The translations under genes and the position numbers were made by a program. Under the pieces are notes generated by a model. The model searched no databases, had not been told where the DNA came from, and saw only the letters and a program-made list of their open reading frames with translations. From Chamaecrista fasciculata (taxonomy: Eukaryota; Streptophyta; Magnoliopsida; Fabales; Fabaceae), in assembly GCA_003254925.1 (NCBI GenBank), contig QANZ01005809.1, positions 226,692 to 290,691 on the forward strand: a stretch of 64,000 nucleotides of DNA, given 5' to 3'. Shown here piece after piece: positions 49,356 through 61,304 of the stretch (the first letter of the stretch is position 1; each line of letters begins with the position of its first letter).

Positions 49356-51018
49356 TGTTGGAGATTGTGCCCTAGGGCCAATCGTTTTATGTAAATATGT
49401 TGTGAACATATTATTAATTTATGGAAGATAAATTAATGTGTTATCATGTTATTAGCATGTTTACTATGATAACATCCGTGATTAATTATGAGATAATTAA
49501 TCTAAAATTGTCCCTGATCGATTATTTTTGTGGGAACAAAAATGAACTAAGACCAGCATGACCTCGGTGCATGAGATGCATGCACTAGATGCTGGGACGA
49601 GAGTCATGGTGCAATTACGTAAGGTGGTTACGAGTTGCTGGACTGACCCGGAGAGTCCTGCATGGGTTTAGTCATCAGCTTGCCTCTCCTTGTACGCCTG
49701 TAGCGATGCCTTAGACCTGAGGTCATCATTATTCCGGCATTGCAGTTGTCAGGCTTTGGCTTAGTCTAACGCTGCCCGTAACAGGGTAGTCATAAGGGCT
49801 AAATACGGGTCTGGTTGATTGCATTGCTGTGGAATGTGGATTGGCCAAAATGGGATTTTGTCCCTCATCAGATGAGAGATATCTAACTGGCGTCCTCGAT
49901 GAGTCTGTCCAGGAAAAAGAGTGGCCACTCAAGAATTGGGACTTAGTCAGGGAATCGAGAAAGTTGTGGTTTGGATTATGGATGACATTTATGTGCCTAG
50001 TCCATGACCAAGATATCGTAGGACAATCGGATCTCTGACACGGAGGTACTGAGGTTAAGTCGTTTTAGTAAAAACGATAACTCACGTGTTTTGGGTAGTT
50101 GTGATGGCTTGCTAGAGTCCGCTCACNTAGTTTTATTAATTCAAATAATAAGTTTGAATTCAAAAGATTTGATGGAGATTTCAAAAGATTTGAATTCAAA
50201 AGATTTGGTGAAGATCTCATCTCAGAATCTTTGGTGAATCAAAAATAAGGAAAGTTTTTGATTTATAAAATTCCAAGGAAAAGGGGAGAGTGAGATGGCG
50301 CCATCTTGGTGGGTCCCAATGGGAGATTTGATCTCTCATTTGATTCTCCAAGATTGCAATTTGAATTTATAATTATAATATTACGATAATATTATAATTA
50401 TAAATTCAAGCCTTAAAATAATTATATTATCAGAATATCTTTATTTTAGGAATAATTAAATCACCAAATTTTGATCTATAAAAAGGGGACAAGTCGACTT
50501 GCCCATAATGCATAGCATACCAACCCTAATTTGATTTTCCTCCTAAGAGTTAGAGAGAGAAAATATTCCTTTGCACACACAAGAGAGAAAGTCGACTTTC
50601 TCTAAGAGTTAGGGAATTTCGACTTAAGCTCTATAATTAGGGTTTGAGAGAAGAATAGGCAAGAAGGAGTTCTTGTGGGGGGATTCTTCTAAGCGCCACC
50701 TCAATTGCTGTTTCAAGAAGGAGTTCTTGAAGTCAGAGGTCTGTAGATTGGTCCCAGATTCTTTTGGAGAAAAGAATTGGAGGCTAGCACCTCGGTGTTC
50801 GAAGAAACTGTTCGTGTGGATTACTGGCAGAGGGAGAACGCTGGGAGTGGGCTCCTTGGAACTCGCCTTGTTCAACCATCGGATTGAAACTCGTGAGGTA
50901 TAACACTAACCAAAAGTTTTAAATTCTACTAGCGGATCCGTTCGGGAATCATAGGACCTAGGCATTTTAATTGTTTTTCTTTTGCTTCCGCTGCCTTAGG
51001 CGCCTAGGATTCCCAACA
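49356..51018 (+). repeat. Copia 5' LTR
   Basis: It starts TGTTGGAGATTGTGCCCTAG and ends CTAGGATTCCCAACA, 1663 bp. A TATA box (CTATAAAAAGG) lies near 50476. It is shorter than its 2.1-kb relatives; the missing part falls at 50127, where a single N marks a possible collapsed assembly gap. Confidence 0.9.
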
Positions 51019-51019
51019 G

Positions 51020-51032
51020 TGGTATTAGAGCC
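51020..51032 (+). other. Copia primer-binding site
   Basis: TGGTATTAGAGCC, one base after the LTR, matches the initiator-Met tRNA site TGGTATCAGAGCC except for one base, as usual for plant copia. Confidence 0.85.
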
Positions 51033-52592
51033 ACGCTAGTTCTAGGATTTAAAACTGTTTGTTTGTACATGTGATGTATGATATGTGTGTTTACCGCTTT
51101 CAATCACGTTTTGGTTTTACAAAAGAAATCCACCGATCACTTTTCTTAAAAATTCAATCTACAGAAGAAAGGTGCAAATTATATGTATGAGATACATATA
51201 AGTCGATTGGATCGACTGGAAAATTTTTCTTGATAATCTAGGCCAAAATCGAAATTCCTCTATAATTATAATTAAAAGTGTTTTAATTGTAATAATTATA
51301 AAGGTGGCTGAAAATTTGTTAAAATTGTGAATTTTAAAATTTTTGGGGGTCAATATTTATAAATTCTTGAATGGTGATTCTTGGTATTTATAATTATTGA
51401 CAAGAGGCCTAATCTCAAGAAAAAAGCATGTTAAAATTGCACAGACCTAATTTGGACACAATTTTAAAAGGAGTTTTAATTTGTGTGTTTGTTACCGTGT
51501 TTGACATAATTGTATGAATTGTTCATATTTGAATTGTGTGGTGTTGGATATGGCTCTAAGAGGTTTATTTCGGTAAATACGGCCTGCGTGTCGTCTCCCT
51601 CTACTCTGGTGTAAAATTTAATTTCTGTTTATACCTCAATGTAACTGGGGTTTATTCACGTGTAATTTTATTTTTCCTTTTAGAAAGGTTCTCTCATTGG
51701 CTTGGGAGAACTCTAGGGTAGATGGGCCATATCTAAACACGGTGTTTGTTTTTACATTTAGTTGTATGTGATGCGCTAGATGCATGTTTAGGGTGCGATT
51801 TTAACATGATAATTATTTATATATATCGCGCTACAACCACGTATACGATACGAGCGTGGGGTTTTGTATACGATAAAAAATCCGGGCACATGTTTATATG
51901 TATGAGATACATGGGGTAATAAACATGTCGCATGACTCGTTTAATTTTAAAAAAAAAGGAAGCTTTTAAAATTAAAAGTCGGAACCTTATTTTAATTAAT
52001 TTTAAAATATTCAAACCCTTTTAGAAAATTTAAGTAATTAATGCCATCGCTAAAACGCCCTGCCAAAATCTTGTTCATCGTAGAGCGGTGATCGCCTCCG
52101 CGACACGTATCTACCTTGACCTTGAGGAAGCATGGGTGAATGGGATTTTCAACACGATGCCCGTTGAAATCTTGATTCTTTGAATACGGTGATCGCCTCC
52201 GCGACACGTATTGCAGTTGGGCCTTGATGATATGGGGGTTGGCCTTTTGGGCCTCATTGTCTTGAATTTAGCCATTCACATGTTTTACCGAGTGACTTAA
52301 TGGGGTTATCAAAACAGTTTTGGACCTCAAGGCATTAGATGGGATAAACATGCCATAATAAGTATCATGAGATGATATAGTCCCATAAGGATCTGAGAGT
52401 CACATGAGATGTGATTGGTAAGGAGTTACCTACCTAAATAACTAAAGGGTGCATGATCGCCTCCGCGACGGTATACTTTAGTGAAATATGGATCTTAGCC
52501 ACCAAATAATAAATTTCACTGGGTTTTATAAAGTGGTGGATACAATTTTATTTTTCCTGCTAATTAAAGCTTTTCATATCTAAATTGTAGAA
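51033..52592 (+). other. Copia untranslated leader
   Basis: About 1.56 kb of noncoding leader between PBS and gag. The word GATCGCCTCCGCGAC recurs at 52090, 52192 and 52449 with similar flanks (CACGTAT or GGTATAC), an internal repeat that might have a packaging or structural role; this role is speculation. Confidence 0.65.
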
Positions 52593-53391
52593 ATGGAAAC
52601 GAACGTTCAAACACTATCACTGCGATCTATCCTTGAGAAGGACAAGTTGACTGGGACTAACTTTCTTGACTGGTATCGAAATCTGAGAATAGTTCTCACC
52701 CAGGAAAGAAAGCTCTATGTCTTAGAGAACCCCATCCCTGAACAGCCTGCTGCTAACGCTCCAAGAGCACAGAGAGATGCTTACGAGAAGCATCAAAGTG
52801 ACTCTGTGGACGTTGCCTGTCTTATGCTGGTAACCATGGTTCCCAAAGAACTTGGAGAACAAAGGGGCATATGAGATAATAACACATCTCAGGGAAATGT
52901 TCCAAGTACAGGCAAGGCAAGAGAGATTTGAGACAGCAAAGGCTCTATACTCTTGCAAGATGGCAGAAGGTCAATCTGTTAGTGCCCACGTCTTGAAGAT
53001 GCAGGGGTACATAGATCACCTTGCCCGGCTGGGTCTTCCCATTGTGCCAGAGCTAGCGACGGATTTGATCCTGAATTCGCTACCTAGAAGTTATGACCAG
53101 TTCGTCTTAAACTTTAACATGAATGGCAGGGAGAAAACCGTTTCTGAACTACATGGGATGCTAAAGACTGCTGAGGCATCTATTAAGAAGGCGCCTAGCA
53201 CTGTCTTACTAGTTTAGAACAAGGGAAAGGGTAAGGGCAAAGGAAAGAGGAAATGAGACGCCGAGGTTGGTGGGACCAACCCTGCGGCTAAGCCTAACCC
53301 GCCGCCTGCCAAGAAGGCAAAGCCCAATAAGGATACAGTCTGTTTCTTCTGCCAGAAGCCGGGACACTGGAAGAGAAACTGTAAGCTGTTC
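52593..53391 (+). pseudogene. Copia gag with zinc knuckle
   Basis: It starts METNVQTLSLRSILEKDKL. The frame shifts at about 52852-52874, where a short deletion between direct repeats of GGAGAACAAA is likely. The gag core follows (THLREMFQVQARQERFETAK, LPRSYDQFVLNF). After stops at 53215 (TAG) and about 53254 (TGA) comes a CCHC zinc knuckle CFFCQKPGHWKRNC (about 53340-53381). Confidence 0.85.
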
Positions 53392-54912
53392 TTGGAAGAT
53401 CTGAAGAAGAAGAAGAAGAAGAGCGAAGCCTCTACTTCAGGTTTCTTTGTTATAGGCGTTCACTTGTCTACTCCTACTACTTGGGTATTAGATACCGCTT
53501 GTGGTTCTCACATATGTACTAATGTGCAGGGGTTGAGAAGAAGTAGAAAGCTGAACAGAGGCGAGGTGGACCTACGTGTGGGAAATGGAGCAAGAGTTGC
53601 TGCTGTTGCTGTAGGAACATACGAGCTAGTTTTGCCCACTGGGCTTATTTTGTCATTAAACAATTGTTATTATGTACCATCTCTTAGTTCTAACATTATT
53701 TCACTTTCTTATTTGGATAAGGAAGGATTTGTTTGTGTGAATGGAAATGGTAGATGTTGAATTTATAAGAATGAAGTGTTATATGCTTATGGTGATTTGC
53801 ATGATAACCACTATATCTTAAAATTGGAACAAAGACATAATAACGAAATCTATAACATCGATACGAAAAGGATTAAGACTGGCGAGCCTAATCCTACATA
53901 CCTTTGGCATTGTCGTTTAGGCCATATAAACGAGAAACGCCTAGAGAAGCTCCATAGAGATGGACTTCTAAGCTCATTTGATTTTGAATCATATGATGCT
54001 TGCGAATCTTGTCTACTTGGTAAAATGACAAAGGCGCCCTTCACTGGTCGCAGTGAAAGGGCAACTGACTTGTTGGGGATCATACATAGTGATGTATGTG
54101 GACCCATGAGCATCAGTGCTAGAGGAGGTTACTCCTACTTCATTACGTTCACTGACGACTTCAGTAGATATGGGTATATCTACCTGATGAAGCATAAGTC
54201 AGAGTCTTTTGACATGTTCAAAAGATTTCAGAATGAAGTTGAGAACCAGCTTGACAAGAAAATCAAGATCCTACGATCAGATCGAGGAGGTGAGTATTTG
54301 AGTCAAGACTTCATTGATCATCTTAGTAGTTGTGGGATAGTCTCACAGCTTACTCCACCTGGAACACCACAGTGGAATGGTGTGTCTGAGAGGAGGAATC
54401 GAACTCTATTAGATATGGTTCGGTCTATGATGAGTCAAACCGATCTTCCGCCATCCTTTTGGGGGTAAGCTTTAGAAGCTGCCGCTTTCACACTTAACCG
54501 TGTTCCGTCCAAGGCTGTTGAGAAGACACCATATGAGATATGGAATGGGAGGAGTCCCATTATGTCTTAACTCAAGGTTTGGGGATGTGAGGTTTACGTT
54601 AAGCAGCAAGCTAACGATAAACTATCTCCCAAATCCCTCAAGTGTCTGTTTGTAGGTTACCCCAAGGAAACAAGGGGATACTATGTCTACTACCCAGCTG
54701 ACAACAAAGTGTTTTTAGTCAGGAGTGGATACTTCTTGGAGAAGGATCTAGTTTCCAAAAGAAACAGTGGGAGTAAGATAGAGCTGGAAGAAGTTCAAGC
54801 TTCACAAGACACGCCAGAGGCGCAGACGGAAACTGGAGAAGTTCCGCAAGATGTTGTGGAAGCTCCTCCACAAACACAAGGACCACAAAGGTCTGATAGA
54901 ACACGTTTTTAG
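53392..54912 (+). pseudogene. Copia protease and integrase
   Basis: The protease site reads WVLDTACGSHICTNV, with Ala at the usual Gly, which would impair it. Integrase follows in the same frame: the HHCC zinc site (WHCRLGHINEKRL, CESCLLGKM), catalytic Asp (HSDVCGPM), Asp (RSDRGGEYLSQDF) and Glu (SERRNRTLLD). Stops occur at 53758 (TGA), 54466 (TAA), about 54568 (TAA) and 54910 (TAG), all in one frame. The linker after integrase is rich in Gln, Glu and Pro (54780-54900). Confidence 0.85.
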
Positions 54913-56551
54913 CCAGAGAGATATTACGGATTTCTCGTGACCGAAAACAAGAATGTGTTGCTCACGAAGCGTGGTGAACCCACCACCTATCAAGAGGCCA
55001 TCGTAGATCCCAACTCAGAGAAATGGGTTGAAGCCATGAAGGCTGAGATGCAATCCATGTACGACAACAAGGTGTGGACCTTGGTCGCTCCACCTGAAGG
55101 GATAAAACCCGTAGGGTGCAAGTGGGTTTTCAAGGAGAAAACCGACATGGATGGCAACGTCAACGTCTTCAAGGCGAGGCTGGTTGCGAAGGGATTTACG
55201 CAACGTCATGGTATAGACTATGACAAAACGTTTTCGCCTGTTGCAATGGCCAAGTCCATTAGGATCCTCCTTGCCATAGCTGCATATTATGACTATGAGA
55301 TATGGCAAATGGATGTCAAAACAGCGTTCCTTAACGGAAGGCTGCCCGAGGATGTATATATGATACAACCTGAGGGGTTTGAATGTCCTGAGGCACCAGA
55401 CATGGTGTGTAAGCTTCAGAGATCCATTTATGGATTGAAGCAGCATCCAGGAGTTGGAATCACCGTTTTGACGAAGTAGTCAAAGAGTTTGGCTTCTTGC
55501 AAAACCCTGACGAACCTTGTGTTTACAAGAAGGTTAGTGGGAGTACTATAGTATTCTTGGTACTGTATGTCGATGACATACTACTCATTGGAAACGACGT
55601 TCCAACCTTAGAGATTATAAAATCCTGGTTAGGAAAATCTTTCTCAATGAAGGACTTGGGAGAAACTGCCTACATACTAGGCATTAAGATCTATAGGGAT
55701 AGATCTAAAAGGCTTCTCGGATTGAGTCAGAGTACATACTTGGATAAGGTATTGAAGAGGTTAATATGCAGGAATCCAAGAAGGGATTCGTCCCAATAAA
55801 TCATGGACTGACCTTGAGCAAGAAACAGTGTCCGAAGACACTTGTTGAGCGAAGGCGCATGAGTGGAATTCCCTATGCCTCGACCATAGGATCCATCATG
55901 TATGCCATGTTATGTACTCGACCGGATGTGTCATTTGCCCTAAGTATGACGAGCCGATTCCAACAAGACCCTGGTGAGGATCATTGGATCGCTGTCAAGA
56001 ATATCCTTAAGTACTTGAGAAGGACTAAGGATGAGTTCTTGGTGTACGGTGGAACTGATGAGGAGCTATGTGTAAGGGGTTACACAGATGCTAGTTTCCA
56101 AACCGACTAAGATGACTTTAAATCGCAGTCAGGATATGTGTTTCTCCTGAACGGCGGCAGCGTGAGTTGGAAGAGTTCCAAGCAGAGCACGATTGCCGAT
56201 TCTCCAACGGAGTCTGAGTATATTGCAGCATCGGATGCGGCAAAGGAGGCTGTGTGGATTAGAAAGTTCATCTCCGAGCTTGGGGTGGTTCCGACCATTT
56301 CTGATCCCGTAACCCTGTATTGTGACAATAGTGGCGCTATTACACAAGCCAAGGAGCCACAGTCCCACCAGAGGACCAAATATATACTCAGACGTTTTCA
56401 CATTGTCAGGGAGATGATTGACAGAGGTGATGTAAAGATATGCAAAGTAGCAGGCGAGGACAACGTTGCTGATCCTCTGACTAAACCTCTTGCAAGGGTT
56501 ATACATGAACGACATGTATCGTCGATGGGGATTAGACACATTGATCAGTGA
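54913..56551 (+). pseudogene. Copia reverse transcriptase and RNase H
   Basis: RT starts in frame with integrase (WVEAMKAEMQSMYDNKVWTL, KARLVAKGFTQRHGIDY, WQMDVKTAFLNG, SIYGLKQ). One base is missing near 55440, and the frame moves to 55497-55799 with the catalytic YVDDILLIG. It shifts again near 55766 (GSIMYAMLCTRPDVSFAL, GYTDASFQTD). RNase H ends the frame ([46 protein letters not shown]) and stops at 56549. Confidence 0.9.
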
Positions 56552-56589
56552 ACCTAGAGTAGGAAGAGCTAGATTAATGATTGTACCCT

Positions 56590-56605
56590 AGTGCAAGTGG
56601 GAGTC
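56590..56605 (+). other. Copia polypurine tract
   Basis: AGTGCAAGTGGGAGTC lies directly before the LTR start TGTTGG at 56606, the normal place and sequence style for the plus-strand primer of plant copia elements. Confidence 0.8.
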
Positions 56606-57235
56606 TGTTGGAGATTGTGCCCTAGGGCCAATCGTTTTATGTAAATATGTTGTGAACATATTATTAATTTATGGAAGATAAATTAATGTGTTATCATGTT
56701 ATTAACATGTTTACTATGATAACATCCATGATAAATTATGAGATAATTAATTTAAAATTGTCCCTGGTCGATTATTTTTGTGGGAACAAAAATGAACTAA
56801 GACCAACATGACCTCGGTGCATGAGATGTATGCACTAGATGCTGGGACGAGAGTCATGGTGCAATTACGTAAGGTGGTTACGAGTCAGTCCAGCACGGCA
56901 ATCAACCAAACTCGTACTTAGCCCTTATGACTACCCTGTTACGGGTCAGTCCAACAACTCGTAACCCCTTACGTAATTGCACCATGACTCTCGTCCCAAC
57001 ATCTAGTGCATGCATCTCTATGCACCGAGGTCATGCTGGTCTTAGTTCATTTTCGCTCCCACGAAAACAATTGACCAGGGACAAATTTAGATTAATTATC
57101 TCATAATTAATCATGGACGCTATCATATTAAACATGCTAATAACATGATAACACATTAATTTATCTCCATAAATTAATAATATGTTCAAAACATATTTAC
57201 ATAAAATGATTGGCCCTAGGGCACAATCTCCAACA
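56606..57235. repeat. Rearranged copia 3' LTR forming an inverted palindrome
   Basis: 56606-56884 repeats the first 279 bp of the 5' LTR. From 56885 the sequence turns into the reverse complement of the LTR and ends CACAATCTCCAACA at 57235. Both ends are thus the outer LTR start, in opposite directions. The reverse arm is 351 bp and also carries an internal deletion (ACGGGTCAGTCCAACAACTCG). The LTR 3' part, with promoter and TATA, is absent here. Confidence 0.9.
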
Positions 57236-57530
57236 AGGCTAGCCCCCCAGTCCGATCGCCAACAAAGTTGGGCGGATACACATACATACTTGCGCAAATA
57301 AAATAAACATCTCAAGCAGATAAACCAACAAATAACATGAACGTGAAACACATTTATCAAAATATGGACCTTATGGCCCAGCAAATTATCAGGCCGCATG
57401 ATTGAAATATTCATCAACATAAACGGGCACAAACGCCCTAAAATATCCACTAAAGGGCACATACGCCCTGTCCAAATTCAAAAAGGGGAACACACCCCCT
57501 GCAAACTACAAATTATTACAAACGGATGAC
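57236..57530 (+). other. Gypsy 3' noncoding region
   Basis: It begins GGCTAGCCCCCCAGTCCG and contains no open integrase frame. It belongs to the gypsy by position and base composition. Confidence 0.6.
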
Positions 57531-60229
57531 TTAGTCATCCGAAATCACAGTGGCGGCGGTCGCATCAGGTACATGGTCACCGCTCCCCTCTCCACCCTCG
57601 CTGTCCGCGGCTACGGTCGGATTCTCGATATCTGCTTGATTGCCCGCGGTACTCAGCACATCCGCCGGAGGCACATACCCGTCGTCACCAGGCCTGAGCT
57701 GCGACCGCCCTTCTGCCAACTCCAGCCCATGGATAGTCCAATCCTCTAGCAGGTCAGGCATTGGTTCGCCCGGCTCATCATCATCCGCTCGCATGAGGAT
57801 CTCGTGCCCGCCCTGGCCATCTGGTAACACATCATGGGTGTAATCGATACCCGCCTCGTTCAGCTCAGGGTTCAGAAAATTTAACTGCTTCCGGCAGTTA
57901 TCAAAACCGCAAGCGGTCGCGTTAACATAAAACCAGTACCACTGCCTCCGCTTGTCTCGGTGCTCCCGCTCAATCCTTTGAGCCTCTCCGGCCCGGTACG
58001 CCTCGAGCTCCTCCCTTGCAGCCGCCGCATCCCCCTGTTGCGCCGCCGCCTTTCGCACGGCCTCAGCCGCCTCTTGGTCGGCCTTCCTCCTCCTCCTCTC
58101 TCTCTCTTTTTCTCTTCCTCTAGCTTCTTCACGTGCGCCCTCTTGGCCTGAGCCTCCGCCTGGTCCCTGGCAGCTTCTAGTGCTTTGAGCTGCTCAACTC
58201 CACTGGGCACCCTCGCCTCTTCCCTCAAACGGGCGACTTCTTTCGCCAGATTGTGCGATAATGTCTGAGCGGCGTGGCACGCCACGGAAGATATCATGTT
58301 GTGTGCCTCTGCGAACTCTACTGGTGGGCGCTTATACGCTTCGACAACCAAGGTGTCATGCCACTCATAGATGCCATTGGAGTACAAGGACTGGATGGAG
58401 GCCACACCCGAGAATCGCCCTCTGTTTGGATGCGAGGGCAAGTAGGGGAACTGAGCCTCGCCATTCACATCGACCCTCTGCTCAGCCGGCATGTCCATCC
58501 GGGGGTCGCGCGGCCCATCACCGTCGGGATGGTTGACCTTGATGAACTTGTCCAGCTCCTCGTCGTCCCAGTGAATAAACACCCCGAGATCCGCTGGACC
58601 GTTTGTGCACGCCTTCTTAGCTGGCGGGCCCTCCTTTGGAACACCCCCCGCCGTGCCTTTCTCTTTGGCGTCACTCTTTTTCCCCTTTCCTGGCGAGGCA
58701 GCCTCAGCCCTGGCTACATTGCCCGCCAACCTCATCCCACCAAGCGTCAGCACGGGTGGGCCTGGCCTCTTCTTCGCCGGGCTCGCCGACGCCTGCCCGA
58801 CCGCCATTTGGGCCACCACGCCCCCAGAAGCAGATGGAGCGCGGGATGTTGAAGGCCTTGGAGCTCTCTGCCTTGCCCCGGGCGCCATCGGCAGAGATCG
58901 CACCCCAGCTGGTGCAGACGTTTGCGCAGGCGCCGGTTCACTCGTCTGTTTTCCTCGGCCCGCCGCAGCCAAACTTCCGGCCGCTTGATCAGTTGGCCTC
59001 CTCTTCGACCAGGTCGAAGTTGCAAAACAAACAACATCGGTTATAAACCATTTGAGCACCCATATCATATATCAATCAAAGAGATAAAACAGCATATTAC
59101 ATGTCTGCACATAGTTCCTGTACAAAGAGCTAAGGAGTCTATCCGCCCGCTGCTCCTCCTCGCTAAGATGCCCCCTTTTAATCGGGCTCGCCCCCGTCTT
59201 GGCATCCGACCATCCCACAGGAAACAGAGAACGGTCATCCTCCTCCCTCACCCTCCAAGGGCGCCCAAGCCCATTCTGTACAATAGGGAAGTACCTGTCT
59301 TTCCAATTCTTCCAGTTGCTGACACTCGCTGGAAATCCACTCAGGCTTCCCCCCTTCATCTGTATATTCACTCGCCCGTTATCCCCGGGCTTCATAGAGA
59401 ACCAATACAAAAACAATTTTACAGTGAGCTCCACGCCCACTGACCAGGCCGCGTATTGTAAGAACTCCAGACTCCGCCAGCCATTCTCCATCAGCTGCGC
59501 CGGACAGCAATTGAGGTGATTCAACAATTCGACCTCAAAGTCGTTGAATGGCAAATTGGAGCCGCACTCCCGCAGCAGGACCTCATGCACGATAAACCCT
59601 CGTCGATGGGTCCACCATAGTGAATTGTTGCCATCCTAAGCGCCCACGGCCATGCCGCTTGCCTCCCGGCCAGACCCTGGCCCGAAGTATGCATCGTGAG
59701 CTGCCTCCAGCTCCTCTTCATCATCAAACCTAGATGGCTCCGCTGGCGGCCCCTTGGTCGCCCTGACCTCGGGATTCCCCCACCCCTCTACGGCATCCCA
59801 CATGATTGGCTCTCGGGCTATGATCAATCTCTCCCCTTCGGCCGCCGACCCACACAGGTTGCCCGTCGGCTCGTCCATTACTCTGGCTGGCTCTTCCTCT
59901 GAGCGGTCCGATAACTCCAACAACAACTCCTCCTCAGTTATTTCAGACATAATTACTGGATTATAAACAACTAGATCCCAACACCCCCTATACACGCTCG
60001 TTGCCCCTCCACCCCGCGTCCGCACGCCCTTCGCGTTACGCGTCCGCCCAGCTAACAGCTCGGTCGCCCTTCGCACAGCTTCGTCTAACGATCGGCGCAC
60101 CACCTCTATATCCACTGAGCTACTCCTCTGTGTAGTCAAACTACTAACGCTACTCAGTTCTTCACCTTCTTCTAACTCCCTAAGGATCACCATGGTCTCT
60201 AACACTCGCAAGAAAAATTCAAAGCACAA
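57531..60229 (-). pseudogene. Antisense ORF of Tat gypsy element (PF04195-like)
   Basis: Three open stretches (60229-59636, 59590-59072, 59068-57881) lie in one minus-strand frame, separated by a TAG (59636) and a TGA (59072). After a frameshift in the GA-rich run near 58080-58118 the frame continues as 58058-57531, giving about 899 codons. The part near 59572-59450 (LRECGSNLPFNDFEVELLNH, CPAQLMENGWRSL) has the pattern of the Pfam family 'putative gypsy type transposon' (PF04195). Then follow a basic Pro/Ala-rich part, an Ala/Glu coiled coil (EQLKALEAARDQAEAQAKRA) and an acidic end. Antisense ORFs at this place are known in Grande and related elements; the function is unknown. The TGA may lie in an intron. 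Confidence 0.75.
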
Positions 60230-61304
60230 GGGATTAGGATGTACCTGAAGCCATGGTACGCATGATTGTTCGAATCTGAACGTTGAAATGTCTTTTGGCG
60301 CTCGCCCTGATAATCAACTGTCGCTCACCCACTTCACAACCTGCAGAAAACGCACGTCATTACATGACCAAACACTTTCCCAACAAGCTAGACCGCCCGG
60401 TCTGCTTATTCATCCAGATGGGGCGCACGCCCATTTTACCCACCCCCAAACCAAACCCAGAAACTCATGAACACTCATGACCTTGATGAACACTAGCCCA
60501 GCAGGTGGCGATCGCAAAAGCCAGTTTTCCTAGTTTCAAACCCAGAAACCCATACACATTCACACACAACCATGAACTCGGCAAGCTCTAGCCCAGAAAA
60601 CCCAGATTCATCAAGAACATTTACGAACACTTATAAAACACGGCAAACACAAACCCCGAAGCTTTGTACCCACTAAGTCCGAGCCCAGAAACATTTTTCC
60701 TTTTTCAAAACCCCAACCCATTTTTGCTAAGTCTCGCGACGAAATCACCCACACCCTAACAGTCAATCGCGAAACACAGACACCCGCAATCGACAAACAT
60801 CAAACCAGCAAACATGCGTATCCCCCCCCCAACTCCATCTTCCCTCTCACAATCACAGAAATATCTCACAAAACCTTCCCCATCAACTGTAAATGCGAAA
60901 CCCTAACACATGCAGCCACTACACAAAGTCACGAGATATTACTTACTGAGAAACATTGAACTCGGACCGATTCTCGCTCACAATCACCGTGCTTCAAATT
61001 CGGCGGCGGTTACACGATTCCGGCGACTTAACTTGGCGGTTTTCTCTTTTCTCTCTCCTGGGTTCTTGAATGCACAACGCAAAGTGTGTGAAACGCTTCG
61101 TTTTGCCCTTGAATACCCTCACCTGCGCGACAAACGAGGCGTTTCTGCTTTTTCAAAACTCTAGCCTCCCGGGTTTTGACACGTGTCTGTGACAAGACAG
61201 CGCTACCTACAACATGGCCGCCCGCCATGGCCACCTCGACTTTCCATATTCCCATGGAAGCCCGCCATTCCTAATGCTCCCTCTGCGCAGAGGACAAGTA
61301 CTCT
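60230..61304 (-). other. Leader of the antisense unit and gypsy 3' spacer
   Basis: On the minus strand this looks like a gene 5' region: a GTAAGT donor (complement at 60941-60946) after a GC-richer stretch with CCGCCGCCG, and ATGGCTTCAG|GTACAT at 60254-60241, whose join to AG|AGACCATGG (60198) would keep the antisense frame, though the intron would be only 46 bp. On the plus strand no clear polypurine tract is seen before 61305. The splice sites are suggestions only. Confidence 0.4.

Larger units (their letters stand above)
49356..57235 (+). mobile_element. Ty1/copia retrotransposon (family B) inside gypsy integrase
   Basis: It has a 5' LTR, PBS, leader, gag, protease, integrase, RT, RNase H and polypurine tract in copia order, then an abnormal 3' end. 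The LTR is the same family as the solo LTRs at 5788-9968. The flanks CCTGG (49351-49355) and AGGCT (57236-57240) do not match, so no TSD survives. At least three frameshifts and several stops make it defective. Confidence 0.9.

Noticed and set aside
48938-49381. Minus-strand 147-codon frame opposite the gypsy integrase
   Set aside because: Shadow of the integrase coding strand; integrase motifs lie on the plus strand.
57640-59519. Plus-strand frames opposite the antisense ORF (for example 58605-58988 and 58922-59443)
   Set aside because: High GC leaves several frames open; the minus frame has the domain pattern and continuity.
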